A stretch of 64,000 nucleotides of DNA. Origin: Monocercomonoides exilis (lineage: Eukaryota; Preaxostyla; Oxymonadida; Polymastigidae). The stretch is from NCBI GenBank assembly GCA_001643675.2, contig LSRY02000070.1:62001-126000 (forward strand), given 5' to 3'. The notes below the pieces were generated by a model, which saw only the letters and a list, made by a program, of their open reading frames with translations, ran no database searches and was not told where the DNA came from. A program made the position numbers and the translations under genes. How positions within the stretch are numbered: the first letter of the stretch is position 1; the number at the start of each line of letters is the position of its first letter. Below are positions 13,832 to 27,035 of this stretch, piece by piece.

Positions 13832-14145
13832 TAATTGGTCAGCTCCAAAACATGTCCAAAAAGCAAAATCTGTTTAAGAGAGAGAAAAATTGAAGGATTC
13901 CTAAAATTTCGCTAATAAACAAAAAATAGAAAGATAGTTAAAATTCAAAACAAAGTTGAAATACTCGTTTGAATTAATGAGAAAAAAATACCTTAAGTAT
14001 GAAAAAAAATTCGCAAACTTGTTCTTTTTAATCCAATAATAATAACAATAATTAGAAAGAAATGTCGTTTTTTTTATTTTTTCATATCCGTATTTGTTTT
14101 TGGCTCCAATTAAAAAGAGTAAACCATGTAAATTTGCACTTTGAG
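12933..14145. other. Convergent intergenic spacer with a 51-base A run
   Basis: This AT-rich spacer separates the 3' ends of the NAK kinase gene and giant receptor 1. I see no coding frame or RNA gene. A homopolymer of 51 A lies at 13777-13827 and smaller A/T runs occur throughout. Its length may be imprecise in the assembly. Confidence 0.75.
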
Positions 14146-17100
14146 TCATGAATGATTCTCCTTTATTTCGATCAAAATATTGATAACTTCAGATAATAAA
14201 GGCCTTTCTTTTGGTTCAGCTTCCCACATCTCCTCTATCAGATCAATCAGATCTTCTTCTTCGATTCCTTCTGTTATCGGTCGAACTCCATCCCTCATCA
14301 TCTCTTGTGCTTCTTCCGCATCGCACTGACTTAAAGGTACTTCCCCTGTTGTTGTTTCATGAAGAATCAGCCCAAGTGTGAAAACAACTGCCTTTTCAAT
14401 TCCCTCCCCCTCCTCCTCCTCTTCTTCTTCCTCATTTTCGCTGTTCAGTTCAGGTGCCTGCCATCGCTTCATTTCATCCTTTTGCTTTTTATCCTTCAAT
14501 TCCTCTGCCAAAACATATATTTCATAATTTCCTTCCGAAGCAAAGATCGTATATGGACACAGCTGCTTTGCCATTATTTCCACCCTTTCGTCTCCAACTG
14601 ATATCAAATGTTGAAAAAGTTTTGCAACTGATTTCACTACTTCCTTCCCATCAATAACACTCATCGCCCTTGTTCCAAATGTGAAATCACCTTGCAGGGA
14701 ATGAATTGTAGAATGCAATGTTTTTATATTCGTTTTTTCCTTCTCTCGAAATGGCTTCTTTGCTGATATTACTTTGAATGAATGCAACTGTAGCTCTCCA
14801 GAAAATGAATCGTTCTCAGAAAATGGCATTGGATATTCCAAATCTGGCAGATCATTTTCATTCAGTATTTCATCGTTCATTGTTGGCGTTTCAAGTTGTT
14901 CAGGTTGATTTTCTTCTTCATCAATTAACAAAGGAATTTGATTAGTCATCCCTTCAAGTAATGTTGATGGTAACTCTATCATCTCGAAGCTTTCTTCGTT
15001 GGTTTCACTTCTTCTTTCTACATTTTCCATAATCTGTTCGTTTTCTAATTTCTCTTTTTCGATCTTCTTTTCTGGCTCTCTCAGTTTCTTTCGCAAAAGC
15101 ACAACCATCAGCACAATTACAAATAACAGAATCACAACAATAACAATACACCCAAAAAATGCAAACAAACTCCATTCAATTTTATCCTCTCCTTCAAATA
15201 TTCTTTCATCTCCTTTTGGCTCAGCTTCACTTTTGTTTTTCAGAATTAAGTAATCAGTCGATGATGGATGATCGGCATTCCCAAACAGAATACATACACT
15301 CACTTCTACCTCTTCTCCTGCCTCGGTTATCGTCTCCCTTGGAAGAATCCCCTTTGCGGCTGTCTCCGACACATATCCACTTTCTTTAAAATTATGCTTT
15401 TCGATCTGCTTTTCTTCTCCCATCTGTTTCACAACCATGAACGACAGGTTGCACGGGAGAAGAAGTTTTCCTTTGAACGCAATCTCCACTTCTTCCCCTT
15501 TTTCTCTTGTTTCAACACTCTCCAACACTGGAATGAAGAATGGAAATACCCTCTCAGATGCAATCCCTTTCAAAACACATTCTTCACTTATCATCCACAA
15601 AGATGAACCGGGAAGAATTCCATCTCCTCCTTTTAAGCTTATCACATTTAATTCCGCCAAATCCGTGCAAATCACATTTCTTCGAACAGATCCGTAACCG
15701 TCTATCGCTGGATTGTTGTTTGAGAAATTTCCAGCACTTATTTTTGCACTTCCTCCGCTTATTGACAATCCTCCGTTAATTCCGTTTTTCAACGTTGTAT
15801 CAGTCATTTCTGCTCTACTCATTTTCAAATCAACCATTGATCCATTCCATTTACATATCCTATTTCTGATATTCTCGTTTTTATCTGCTTTTCCCCCTTC
15901 ATCTTCATTCACTCCACTAAATTCACAAGAAATAACATTCAGATTCAAACAATTGATCGCACTCATTATAAATCCTATCTCTTTTTTTGATGAGCAATTA
16001 TTAAATGAACAATTAAAAATAGATATTTGCTTTTCGCATTCGCTTACTTCAGCAATACTTCTTTCTTTTGAAATTGAAATGTTCCTCATCTGAATATCTT
16101 TCATTTCAATATTCGCTTTGTACATAACAATTGCAACATCTGATTCCGATTCTATTTTTTCCAAGTTTGTTTCTGAAATAATTCCTTTTGATTTTTCGAA
16201 TAAGTGCAGAATTACCTGCGAGGTTTTCAACATCATAACTGAGCAATTGTTCATTTTAAGTTCCCCAGATTCAACCAAAATTAACGTACAGTTCAACAAA
16301 ACTGTTGCATCAGAACACTCAAATGAGCATTCACTTATTGCTAACAGTCCATACTTTTCTGTCACAAAACATTCACCCCCGAACTCAAACAATGATCCAA
16401 AACAAAATCTGCATCTTTCAACAGCACATTCATTCACAAACGTAATAATGCTTCTTTCACTTCTTGCTTCAATCCCCGCATTAATATGAATTATGACTTT
16501 ATTCAACTTTCGCGGTACCAATCTGGAATCTTCAATCACGCATTCTTCCCTCATCTCACCTTCTTCGTCAACAAGCACTGTGCTCAGCTCACCCTTTTGA
16601 ATATGAAGCGCTGCATGGCTTATACTTTTACATGGAATATACAGTGAACCACATTGTCTTATATCGCTCCCATTTATTCTTACAAATATCTGAGTTGCAT
16701 AATAAAATGAGATTATTGGTATAAGATCAATATCTTCTTTTTTCACCATGTCACTTGCACATATTGAGTTGTTTGTTAACAGCGAATCTTGCCCAAAATC
16801 CAACAAAAATTGAGTTTCCTTAATCTGTTTTTCAATTGAATTACATTTAACGAAGATGTCCCTTCCCACAAAGGCATCATTCAAAGAAAATTTGATGTTT
16901 TTCATCATAAACCCAAGCGATTCCACAATATCGATCATTTCATCAGTAGGCATACACGCATCTATCATGATTGCCCCTCCCCTTCCATTTGCAGCAGAAC
17001 ATTCGCACATCACAAATACGCATCCACTAACTTTCACGAAATTGTCTTTACCCTTTATGCAAATTTTCATCCCTCCTCCTTCTTCACTTTTTGTACTTTG

Positions 17101-20100
17101 ACATTGAACCATTAAGCAATCTTCAATTTCGCAATCCGAGCAAACGCTTGAAGAGTCAACACTCAATAAAGTTTCTCCTTTATCGATACGAGATATGTTT
17201 GTAAATGATGAACCATTCACAATAATTGCATTTGTGGATTCTGATGCACCTAATAATTCTGTATCCACTCCTTGTTTCAAAGAATTCTTTGATAATGTAA
17301 TAATACTGCTTGCAGATACCTCGCAATCCGAGATTCTAAAACCTTCCAAGTCCAAACATTGAACGCTAGAAGAGAATTTCATAAATGGTTTAGAAAAAAC
17401 AAACTTTTCAATTGAACAATCACATAACATGACACTACCATCAATTACATCAATTATGCAATATTTCGTTTCATCAAGAGGATTTGATGATATAAAAATA
17501 CAGTTAAAAAGCGATAATTTAGCTGCTGATGAAAAAGACTGAATAAAAGATGAGTGATGAAAAAAACTGTCCGGAATAGTAAATGATATATTACCGAATG
17601 AAAGAATCACGTTTGATGATATCATTGAGTCATTTAAATCATTTTCATCATCATCACTGATTATCACTTTCGTGCCTTTCTCTTTTCCTTCAATCGACAC
17701 AACAGGAGTGTTGTATGAAGATGATAAGAATGATTCGGAATAACAAAGTGATACAGGGTCAGTAATCATTATGAGTGCTTTATTTTCACTAAGTGTCGCA
17801 AATCGAAGAGATATCAAATAATTTATTGAAGAACATGGAATTTCAGAGTATCCACACCCACTGAAATCTCTTCCATTTTCTTTCGAAACAAATCCATTTC
17901 CACTCCAATTAGACCACAAATACACAACCAGTGGAATCACATATCCCTTCTCTCCTGTCGTCTTCCTCTCCCATCCACACAACTCATCCAACGATCCTAA
18001 CTCCTCTGAACTCATCTCCCATTTAAAATGCTCCTTGTTCACAATCTCACTCAAATCCCATCCCGAAACAAACATATTCTTCCCTTTCCAAGCATTGCAT
18101 CCTTCAAATATCATTCCTTCAAGCACAAACGATCCTATTTGATCAGACAGTTCAACAAATATCCCTCCTCCAATTCTTTTCTCTTCTTCTTCGCTTCTGC
18201 CTTGTTGAACTTTACATTCAGTAAACGTTACCATCTCCATCTTGATTCCTCCTTGTAATTCAACAAGCAGAAATAATCCTCCACCATCTCCTTTTAAAGA
18301 CTCGCACCCTTCTATAGTTGCATTACAAACCACAAACGTCTCTCCTTTCTTCACATTCTTCTCAACAACCACCCCATCTCCTGTTGTCCGATTCACATTT
18401 CTAATTGTTATATTTGACAGAACTTTGTCTCCTGATACTGATTCCGCTGATAACGGCTCAGAAAAAATAGGCTCAGTTAGTATCATATTCTTTATCACAA
18501 CAGCACTCAATCTCAGCTGTGAAAAAGGTATTATTAACACTGATGCTGAAATTACATTCCTTCCTGCTGAAGCTGGAGAAGAGATCAGCACATCCTCCAG
18601 AGAAAGTGATCCGCTCCCCAGCGACATCACAAACACACTCGGAGATGGACTTCTCATTACGTTGTGATCGATCCCCAAATGTTGCACATCCAGTTGTCCG
18701 CTCGTTACACTGAACAGCGTTGTTGAAGATGGAGACAACGATCTCGTCCAAATTACACTAACTTCACTTCCTTTCCCCACAATAATGATCTTCTTTTCAC
18801 TAACGCTGATTGTTGCCCCTTCGCTCCCATGCCTCCCACCAAGTACCGTGATTTTAGAGATAAGCTTATCCGTGCATGCATCAACAGCATGCCCAACTGT
18901 CAAACATGGAATAAATTTGCTCGCCCCGCACATCTCGTTTGAGTCATTACCATTCACACCTACAGTTCGATCCTTCATCCCTTCATTTAACCATTCCTTT
19001 TTTTCTGTATGCTGATGTACCAAACCATTCGAATAATATGCATAGCACAATCTCTTATCGTTGTTATTTGTTGTAAACGATTCATAGAGTAAATTACCTG
19101 TCGAAAAGTGGTTGTATTGATCTAAAAAATATAAGTCATGACCATATGGAGTGGAATTACTACATTTGCATTCATGGAAAAAAATAAAATAACAATAATG
19201 ATTGTTAATTGGAGCTGTCTGCTGCCAAGGTCTGAAATTTACACCTCCACCAACTGACACTGCCGAACAATAAAAAAACTGAATGCTCCTCATTTCGAAA
19301 ACAGAATGGACATATTGACAATGCATACCGCCACCACACGTTCCAGAAAGCTTGCAGGAAGTAATATAGCAATCGAACAAGCATGCTTCTCCTCCTTCAC
19401 CCTTTTCTGCTTCAATGCATCCTGACTCCAAATCATTTATATATTCAATGCAAAGTCCTCCTCCGTAATTTTTTGCACTACATTTTTGGATTTCGCAGCC
19501 ACTTATCCGAAAACATGAGGCAATATTATTAGCATACGTGCACCCACCACCATTATTTTGAGCAGTACATGCATTGAATGAGTTGTTCTCAATATTTAAT
19601 GAATCAACTAAACGACACATTATTCCTCCTCCAGCATAATAAGCAGAGCAGTCGATGAAAGAGCAATGAGAAACCGTCAGCGATCCCGACGGAAGATTGC
19701 ACAGGAAAATAGCTCCTCCATTAGAAGCTCCATCTGAAACCGAATTATTTGTTCCAGTAGTCTTCGATTCATGCCATTCGCACCAAATAAATATATTCTG
19801 TCCATTTTCTGTTTCGTTTTGTCTTTCTGGTGTCAACTTATTCTCTTCAGTTCCGATGAATTCAGCGTTTCTTGTCCGACAACACTCAATAAACGAGGTG
19901 TTCGATGCAGTTAAGGAAGCTAAGGGGTTGTTGAGAGAGGGAACGATTCCTCCATCATACACATCACAAACTGATGAGAATGAGCAGCAACTCATAAAAC
20001 ATGCAGTTTCATAATAAAAACTAGTTAAAGATGAAGATGCTTGAAGGGAATGATACGATGAAATGTTAGCAAATGATGAAAGTTGTAACCTAATATGAAC

Positions 20101-20826
20101 GCTGCTTTTGCACCCAACAAACGGGCTCGATGCAACAACGAATGAACAAAATTTGCAACATCTTACAGAAATGGAAACTTGAAATGATTCGTGAAATGAA
20201 TAATGTTGTGAATTGAAAATAGATTTTTGATGAAAATTTTGAAGTTGAGTTTTGTTTGTTTCAACAAGAGCACCGACACATCCATTCGATGAAATTGGAT
20301 TTACGCTGAGGTTCAAAAGAGAAATATAGATTCCGTTAATAGAAGTTGAAGGCAGCGATGAAATTCCTATCAAAGTGTTTGAAGAGTACAACCGGCTCGA
20401 TCGGATTGCCAAAAATGACGATCCATTCACTTTGCAAACATACCTTTCATAAATTGGCTCCAAGTTCAGCCATCGCAATTCTAGACTCGAATTCCGCACA
20501 GAAATCGACGTTTGTATGCTGCTGCCAACAGAGTTGTATTTTGGCATACATTTGGTTTCATAAATCCTAATTTTATTTAAAATTTTAAGAATTTTAAAAT
20601 GAGAAATCATCAGTTCAAAGTCAAAATACAACAAATATCACTTAAAAGCAAACTTTTCACATTCATGTAGGAAGGTGCTTTTCGCAGTTTCATCGCCACT
20701 ATTATTGAAAATTGATTCACAAAAATTTTTATGTTTTCCAACAAGTACTTTTTGGCTGTCATAATAAATTGCGTCATTGCAATATACATAATAACTTGCT
20801 AGTAGAACCACATAATTAATGATCAT
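14146..20826 (-). CDS. Giant receptor 1: beta-helix ectodomain, membrane helix, degenerate kinase tail
   Basis: Exon 1 is 20826-20642; a 75-bp phase-2 intron (20641-20567, gtgatatt...aaattag) separates it from exon 2, 20566-14146. The product is about 2,201 residues, ending at TGA. The N-terminus (MIINYVVLLASYYVYC) is a plausible signal peptide. The ectodomain has many short Cys-rich turns with GGG (such as GGGIMC and GGGLCIEY), resembling parallel beta-helix and chlamydial Pmp-type repeats. Signatures CGASKFIPCLTVGHA, CGYSEIPCSS and CGSLYIPCKS fall near residues 606, 961 and 1365. One membrane helix (about 1860-1884) is followed by basic residues. The cytoplasmic tail has RWQAPE near 2095, then FTLGLILHETTTGEVP and a PKERP segment: kinase subdomains VIII-XI. 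I see no glycine loop, VAIK lysine, HRD or DFG, so it is probably catalytically inactive. Surface sensing or adhesion with a scaffolding tail is inference. Giant receptor 2 at 49363-57153 has the same architecture. Confidence 0.9.
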
Positions 20827-21999
20827 TGAGTGAGCATAAACCGAATAAATTACAGAAAAGAAAAAATGATCTGAAATAATAAATTATAAAATGGATCATC
20901 GTTTGATCAGAAATTTTCCATAATTTAAGCCCTTAATGTGGAGATTTGGGATGAAATTTTACGCTTTATGAATTTTGTTCCATTCTGCACATTTAATTAA
21001 TTTCTCAATTTTGAAATATTTCCGATGTGTTTTTGACATGAGAATGAAAGATTTCTCATGATAAGGTTGTGGAAAAAGTTCGGAACAAATCTTTGATTTT
21101 TTCATAAATGCAAGAATTTTGCACCATAATTTCATTTCATAAAAAAAGAATAATTCTTTTGTGATGAACATATTCTTAAAAATTATTATAGAAAAATTTT
21201 GTTGCGGAACAATCGAAAATCCTTTTTTTTTTTTGTTCAATTCTTTCTTCGCAAATATGTGTTAATAATAAAAACATGAATACTTTGATTTGACAGTAAG
21301 CCAGTTTACTTAGAAATACTCAAAATGGAAATATCTTTTTTTTTTTTTTTTTTTTTTTTTTTTGTAAATTTTAAAAACAACCAATTCCAACTAACCATAC
21401 ATAACACAAGAAATAGTGGACTTGTATTTAATAGCATAACCTTTTATCGGTTAATCGTTTCCTTCTTTATGAAAGAAGACACTTTTTTCTCTATATTTAA
21501 ACAATTTTTTTTGAAACACTTTATCTATTAACAAGAAAATATTCAAACTTTTTCTTGCATATTGCACTTAAAAAATGAAATGAAAGTGAATTTCTTTGTA
21601 GAAAATATTCGCATTTAAGGAATTTTCTCAAATATGTTTTAAATAATTTTTACATCTTATCAGAAATCTGAATTCGGTTTTGCCATTTGAAAAAGAAAAT
21701 TTAAAGTTTTTCAAAAATTTTCAACTTGGTTTTGAATAACAAATTGCAGAACAAAACAGAACAGTGCAAAAATCAAAAATCAAAAAAGAAAAAAGAAAAA
21801 GAAAAAAGAAAAAGAAAAAAAAGAAAAAAGAAAAAGAAAAAAAAGAAGAAAGAAAAGAAAAGAAAGAAGAAAGAAGAAAGAAGAAAGAAGAAAAAAGAGA
21901 GAAAAAAGAAAAAAGAAATAAGAAAAAGAAAAAGAAAAAGAAAAAGAAAGAAAAAAGAATTGATTTTCTGTGCAACTTTATTCACAGCACTCCATTTTC
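20827..21999. other. AT-rich spacer with dispersed repeat, T run and purine tract
   Basis: This lies between giant receptor 1 and family gene A. I see no supported gene. It contains a dispersed repeat copy (20965-21123), a 28-base T run (21336-21363) and a purine-only low-complexity tract of AAAAAG/AAAG/AAGAA units (about 21778-21957), just beyond the 3' end of gene A. Confidence 0.7.
20965..21123 (-). repeat. Dispersed intergenic repeat, copy 1
   Basis: Read on the minus strand, this stretch resembles plus-strand 48340-48497 and 57566-57721. Shared landmarks, in order, are CATTTATGAA, an AT-rich core with AACATTC- or TTCTCAT-like segments, AAATATT and a terminal GGAACAAAATTCATAAA. The copies are strongly diverged and no coding capacity is evident. 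The match was made by eye. Confidence 0.45.
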
Positions 22000-23461
22000 T
22001 CAAATATAAACAGAATAATCCGAGATATTCAACGATAATTCGTCTCCATAAAAATATTTTCTTTTTAGTGTATTCAATCTTTCATGAAGGCTGATGATTA
22101 TCTCTTCGTATCCTTCTTCTTCCATCTTTTCAAACATTTTCCTTTTTAACTCTTTTCTTTTCGCTTCTTCCATTTCATCTTCCTCCTTTTCTTTCAACCG
22201 CAATGAAATCAATTGAAAAAATCTCAAGATTTCAGATGCCATTCTTTCATTCGATGTTGGCCGCTGAATCTCCTCCAAAGCAGCATCAATGGCACCACTT
22301 TTCAGCAAGGCATCAAGTTTCACTGCTCTATTTTTTGCAACTGCATTAAATGATCGAATGCATTCCTCACCTATTTCACTGTGATTATCTCTTGATGCTC
22401 GAAGCACATCAACAATGCGGCTGATAAGCTCAACATATTCTTCATTCCACAAATGACATGATTTTAAGTAATAACGAATTGAGCTGATCCATCTCGAAAT
22501 AATATCCATTGCTTTCCTTTCTGTTTTCTCCTTCTCTTCTTCTTTCTTCTTCCAATCCACGCTTTGCATCAGTCCATCCAGTTCGCTTTCTACCTCTCTC
22601 GCAAAATGCAGCTCATTCGTAATAACTTCTTCCAGGCTTTTGTCAAACACAAATCTTTTTATCAAAAACCCCCAAGCTGACTGATAGGCAAGGTGTGTCA
22701 AATTGTGATGCTCCTGATGATATTCAATGATCTCCTTGATCTCATTCAGATACAATTCTTCATCGATTATCTAATAAAAAAGAGGAAATAAAAAATCATC
22801 AGAAATGAAATAGAAATGCTCATACAATATATCCAACATTGGTCAATGCGAGCAAAATCATCTCCACTTCTTTTTGAGCTTCCTCGTTTTCATCTTCTTT
22901 CTTCAACGCAGCTTCCAGCAGATATGGCACGCAAACAGATATCAATTGTGATGAATCCCCAATGTTCAACAAAACATAGCATTCACAAAGTTCAGCAAGT
23001 AGCTTTTCATTTCTTTTCTCTTTTTTCTTCTCTTCATCGTCAATCATCTCCCAAAATCTTCCGTTTAATGAAGAAAAGAAAAAGTCCTCAATGTATATGC
23101 TTTTCAAAATGTTGCAATAACCCATGTGCTTCAACAACAAGATTGCATTTTCCATCGTCAGTTTCTCTTCTTCAATCATTTTATCGATTTTCTCGAACAG
23201 TTCTTTTGTGAATGTTGAATAAAGTTCCTCTTTATTCATTTCATCAATCAATCTGTTCATTTCTTCAATTTTCTCTTTTTGTTCCGAAACGCTGCAGCTT
23301 TTCAATTCCTCAAACAGCTCTAAAGAAACAAATTTCCCCCAAATGATAAAAGCCAGTGAGCCTTTGAAAAAACCGTGAAAAATGAACAAACTTGAAAACT
23401 TTTCCTTTGGGGCCATCTCTCGATTTCTGTCTTCGGTTCTACCAGCAACGAATTCTTTCAT
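22000..23461 (-). CDS. Family protein A (helical-repeat-like, four paralogues in window)
   Basis: Exons 23461-23392, 23319-22826 and 22770-22000; introns of 72 bp (gtttgttc, phase 1) and 55 bp (gtatgagc, phase 0). The product is 444 residues from ATG, ending at TGA. It is mostly charged alpha-helix with no signal peptide or membrane segment. Family landmarks are KLFEELKSC at the first junction, LKHMGYC in exon 2 and YHQEHHNLTHLAYQSAW at the start of exon 3; the C-terminus is KMEEEGYEEIIISLHE. The helical pattern suggests an armadillo/HEAT-like fold, but that is inference and I recognise no named family. Genes B (27036-28558), C (31847-33301) and D (58739-60173) keep the same intron positions and phases. 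A long block of exon 3 is nearly identical to gene B. Confidence 0.88.
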
Positions 23462-26400
23462 TCTGTTTATTTAAAGTGCATTCCATTCGCAACGAATATA
23501 CCCAATAATTAAGCAAAATCAAATAAATATCAAACATCGTTCACGATCCAACAAATCGAGAAGGTTATTGTATCTATCCAAATTGTTTTGCTTTATAAAA
23601 AAAGATTTGGAAACGATTTCTATGAAAGCAGCCTGATATGGCTGAGCGAGGCAAGAAATGGCAGTTTTTTGTTTCTTGCTGATCAAACCAACAAATATTC
23701 ATCAAAAGCAAATGGAGAATTGCCATTCGATTCTGATGCTCCATGAAATTGATTTCTTCCCCTTTTGGAACAGAATTAATTAAAGATATAGAAATGGAAC
23801 TTGATGGGAGAGGACAGCTGCAATCAAGCAAAAGGATTGAGAAGAAGAGTTTCATGACTTTTTTGAGTTCCTGATTGTTTTGTCGAAAGCCAAAGAACAG
23901 CTAATGTTTGCATTCTTGAAGGGCCTCGTTGGTTGTGCTATTTTACAGTTTCTGATTTCATTGAAAAGGATTGAAGTGATTGCTGAAGACAAAAGAAGCG
24001 AAAAGTTCCAAAATCGAAATGGATAAAACAAGCAAATCGTCAATTGCAATTCTTTACAAAAAAAACCAAACGAATGGCAGAAGAACAAGGTTGGATGGTT
24101 CAATTGCAACAGCATCATGGGCCGTCAAAAAATGGATTATTTGAATCAAAATCTATCAAAATTGGTTTAGCACTGGCCAAGCTGCCTGGCTTTGCGCTTG
24201 ATAAGAATTCGACAATGCGTTTTGTTCATCCTTTTCCATTCGAATGATTGAGCATTATTGGTTGCAAAATGCATTTGCATTCGGATAAAAAGATATTGGA
24301 AAAGGAATTATTTGGAGACGACTCTGCTGCCAAGGAGCAATGAAAAAAATGCAAAAATAGTTGTTCTTCTTCTTCAGAGACCAAAAGCATTGGCGTTATG
24401 GATATGGAAGGAATTGGCCGACATTTCAGTTTCTGCTCCATCAGAATGAAGATGAATGGCAAACACTTCTGTTTTCTCAACGAAGATGCACTTGTGGAAA
24501 TGAGGCATTCATCAGGCTGTTCAGAAACTCTTCCTTTTTGCTTCAGCAATATCAGCGCGATGAAAATGTGTTAAAGAATGAAAGGACCTCTTTTCGAATG
24601 TCTCAACAATCCATCATTTTTGTATCAACATCGTTTTCAGATGAAAAGTTTCCTTCTTTTCTGCATTTGAGCTGCTTCGTGATGAACGCATTGCAGGCAT
24701 CGAAAACAACAACATACAAAAATTCTTCATCGTCTTCTTTTTCTTATTCCTCCACTTTCTCCACCATCACCACCACCACCTTCTCCTCCTCTTCCTCTTC
24801 CTCTTCCTCCTCCTCCTCCTCCTCCTCTTCTTCTTCTTCTTCTTCTCCTTCTTCTTCTTCTTCCTTTTCTTCCACTTCTTCCTCTTCCTCTTCTTCTTCT
24901 TCTTCTTCTTCTTCTTCTTCTTCTTCTTCTTCTTCTTCTTCTTTGTACTTATGTTTTATCAACTTTTTCGTGAATAACTCTTGTCCATTATTCGTAATCA
25001 TCATCTACAAAAAGAAGAAGAGTTTGTTTTGGATGAAGCGATAAAATGAAATATCATTTTTTGAATGAACGAAAACAACACATCGCTTGATTTGAACATC
25101 ATTCAAAAGAAAAGGAGATATCTGGAGAAAGAGAAGAAAAGGATGAATCATAGAGACATGTTATGAGGCAACTCCCCAAACTGAAAGAAAGAAAGAAAGA
25201 AAGAAAGATAACTGGAAGAACAAAAGAAGATAAAAGCGAGAAATGTTACTAAAAGAAAAGCTGTTTGAGGAATGGCAAAGAAGAACTTGGGCGCTATTTT
25301 TTTTTTTTTTTTTGTTGTTGGATATTTGATGCTTTCATCCTTCATCCAAACATGAAACTTGATTTATTGCATCAGCTGAAGCAACAACGTGGTGAAAGAA
25401 AATTTTTCCGAAATTGTGTCTTTCGGAGATTTTCATGTCGGAAAAGAAAATATCAACACTGTTTCTGAAGAAAGAAGGAAAGACATCTCTTCAATTTCTG
25501 CAAATACAAAGGAGCACCAAAACGAATGAGAAAAAAAGAGGAGGAGGAGGAAGAAGAAGAAATGAACAATGAAAGACTGAAATATGATCTTCCATGGATT
25601 TTATTGAAAACAATACAGCTTAAAAGAGAAGATGAGCAGAAAAGAGGGGAAGAAAGCGCTTGGCCGTTTGGAGATCATTGAAACCAGCTGAACACAAGAC
25701 AATCGAATCAACACTGAAACAAATAACTTATTAAAAATGAGGCAGAAAAAGCAATAGAAGCAGTTGAAGCATCAACAAAAGAAGAAGAAGAAGATACTTT
25801 TTATGTCTTATTGGAGACAACGAAGCGAATTTATAATATTTTTTGTTTCAACTCTGCACAATGAACTTTTTTGAGAGGAATTTTCGTTTTGTTTATCATC
25901 CCAGCTTGAACTGACTGAGAAGACTACTGACACAACAAATGACTCAAAATTTGATGTTTATTGAAGCAACAGAGAACGTTGTGGATATTCATCAGCAATC
26001 AACGTTATTTCATTGGAATGGTTTTTGAGCATTTTCTTCTTCAATCCCAAACTTTTGAGCATTTTGTAGGAATTTTGTGAAAATCCAATTGATATTCAAC
26101 AACAGCAATTTTTGCAGCAGAAGCATTGTTACTGCCAATGGACTTATAACGCAACACACAAAATGATGATACGGCATTTCCATTGATTCAGAGCCTACTT
26201 TCTTCCTTCCTTCTCACTTCCACATCTTCAACAAAGAAAACATAAGAATCACGACAAGGATGTTTCTTCTTCGACTTTTGAATAGAATGGATTCAAGATC
26301 CCCAAAGGCTGTTAATGAATTTGTGTTGCTTGAGAAGTATTTTGCTGTTGAAGAATGATCGGAAAAAACAAAAGAAAGCCCTTTTACAGAAAATATTAAC

Positions 26401-27035
26401 TGGCTTTGAGAATGTTGTGTTTCAATCGTCTTCATTCCTTGTAAATTCTCCTTTTCTCTTGCTCATTCAAAATTGGTTTCTGATGTCATGTTCTTGATGG
26501 CAATCTGACGAGGCGCGTTGGAAAGCAAAAGAGAAAGAGAAAGAGTGCAGCTTTGACAGTAAAACAACAATTGACTACCCAATCGCCAAAAGAAGGACTT
26601 ATTTTCTTGCTAATAGAATTCACCTCATTAATTCCTATTTTCGTTCAGTGGGTTTTGTTTTCTCTTCTTCAATTCAACGAGTTCAGTTGGAATTTGGTAA
26701 AACAAGGGAAGAATCTGAAAGAATACAAACTTCTGAAAAGAGCATAGGACTTTTCGCTTAAGACAGTAAAAGAATAAGTGAATATTGGATAGTTTTCATG
26801 AAACAGTTGAGCGGACAAATCATTTGATGAAGTCTTTTTAGTGATTAAAGAAAAAAGGAAAACATTTTTATGATTATTTTGCTTTAACATTTCATCAAAA
26901 TGAAGTGAGATAAAAAAAAATAATGTTTCTTAAAAAAGATTCAAATAGTTGTTTGTTTTTGACTTTGCAAATTGAAAAGAAAAGAAAGAAAGAAGAAAAA
27001 TTGAAATATTGGGTTTCAAAACACAATAAATATCT
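23462..27035. other. Long spacer without a supported gene; poly-Ser-type triplet tract
   Basis: I find no start-to-stop frame with family motifs or good codon structure on either strand. Parts of 24000-24700 look weakly coding-like but stops and frame breaks are frequent, consistent with old gene remnants. A TCT/TCC triplet tract at 24779-24943 would encode poly-Ser on the plus strand and poly-Glu on the minus strand. A short open frame (23853-23574, minus, starting MKLFFSILLLDC) has a signal-like start but no other support and ends at TAG, unlike the real genes here. A GAAA repeat lies near 25187-25208 and a T run near 25299-25313. Confidence 0.6.
24779..24943. repeat. TCT/TCC trinucleotide tract outside any supported gene
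   Basis: About 165 bp consist almost only of TCT and TCC triplets on the plus strand. Similar tracts elsewhere in the window sit inside real exons as poly-Ser. Here the flanking frame has no family resemblance, so it may be a relic of a lost exon or an independent microsatellite. Confidence 0.75.

Noticed and set aside
23574-23855. Small secreted protein on the minus strand
   Set aside because: A hydrophobic start but no other support, a TAG stop unlike the real genes here, and no resemblance to neighbours.
24361-25044. A 227-residue plus-strand frame ending in a long poly-Ser tract
   Set aside because: No ATG at its start, no acceptor or domain, and half of it is a TCT/TCC repeat that is open by default.
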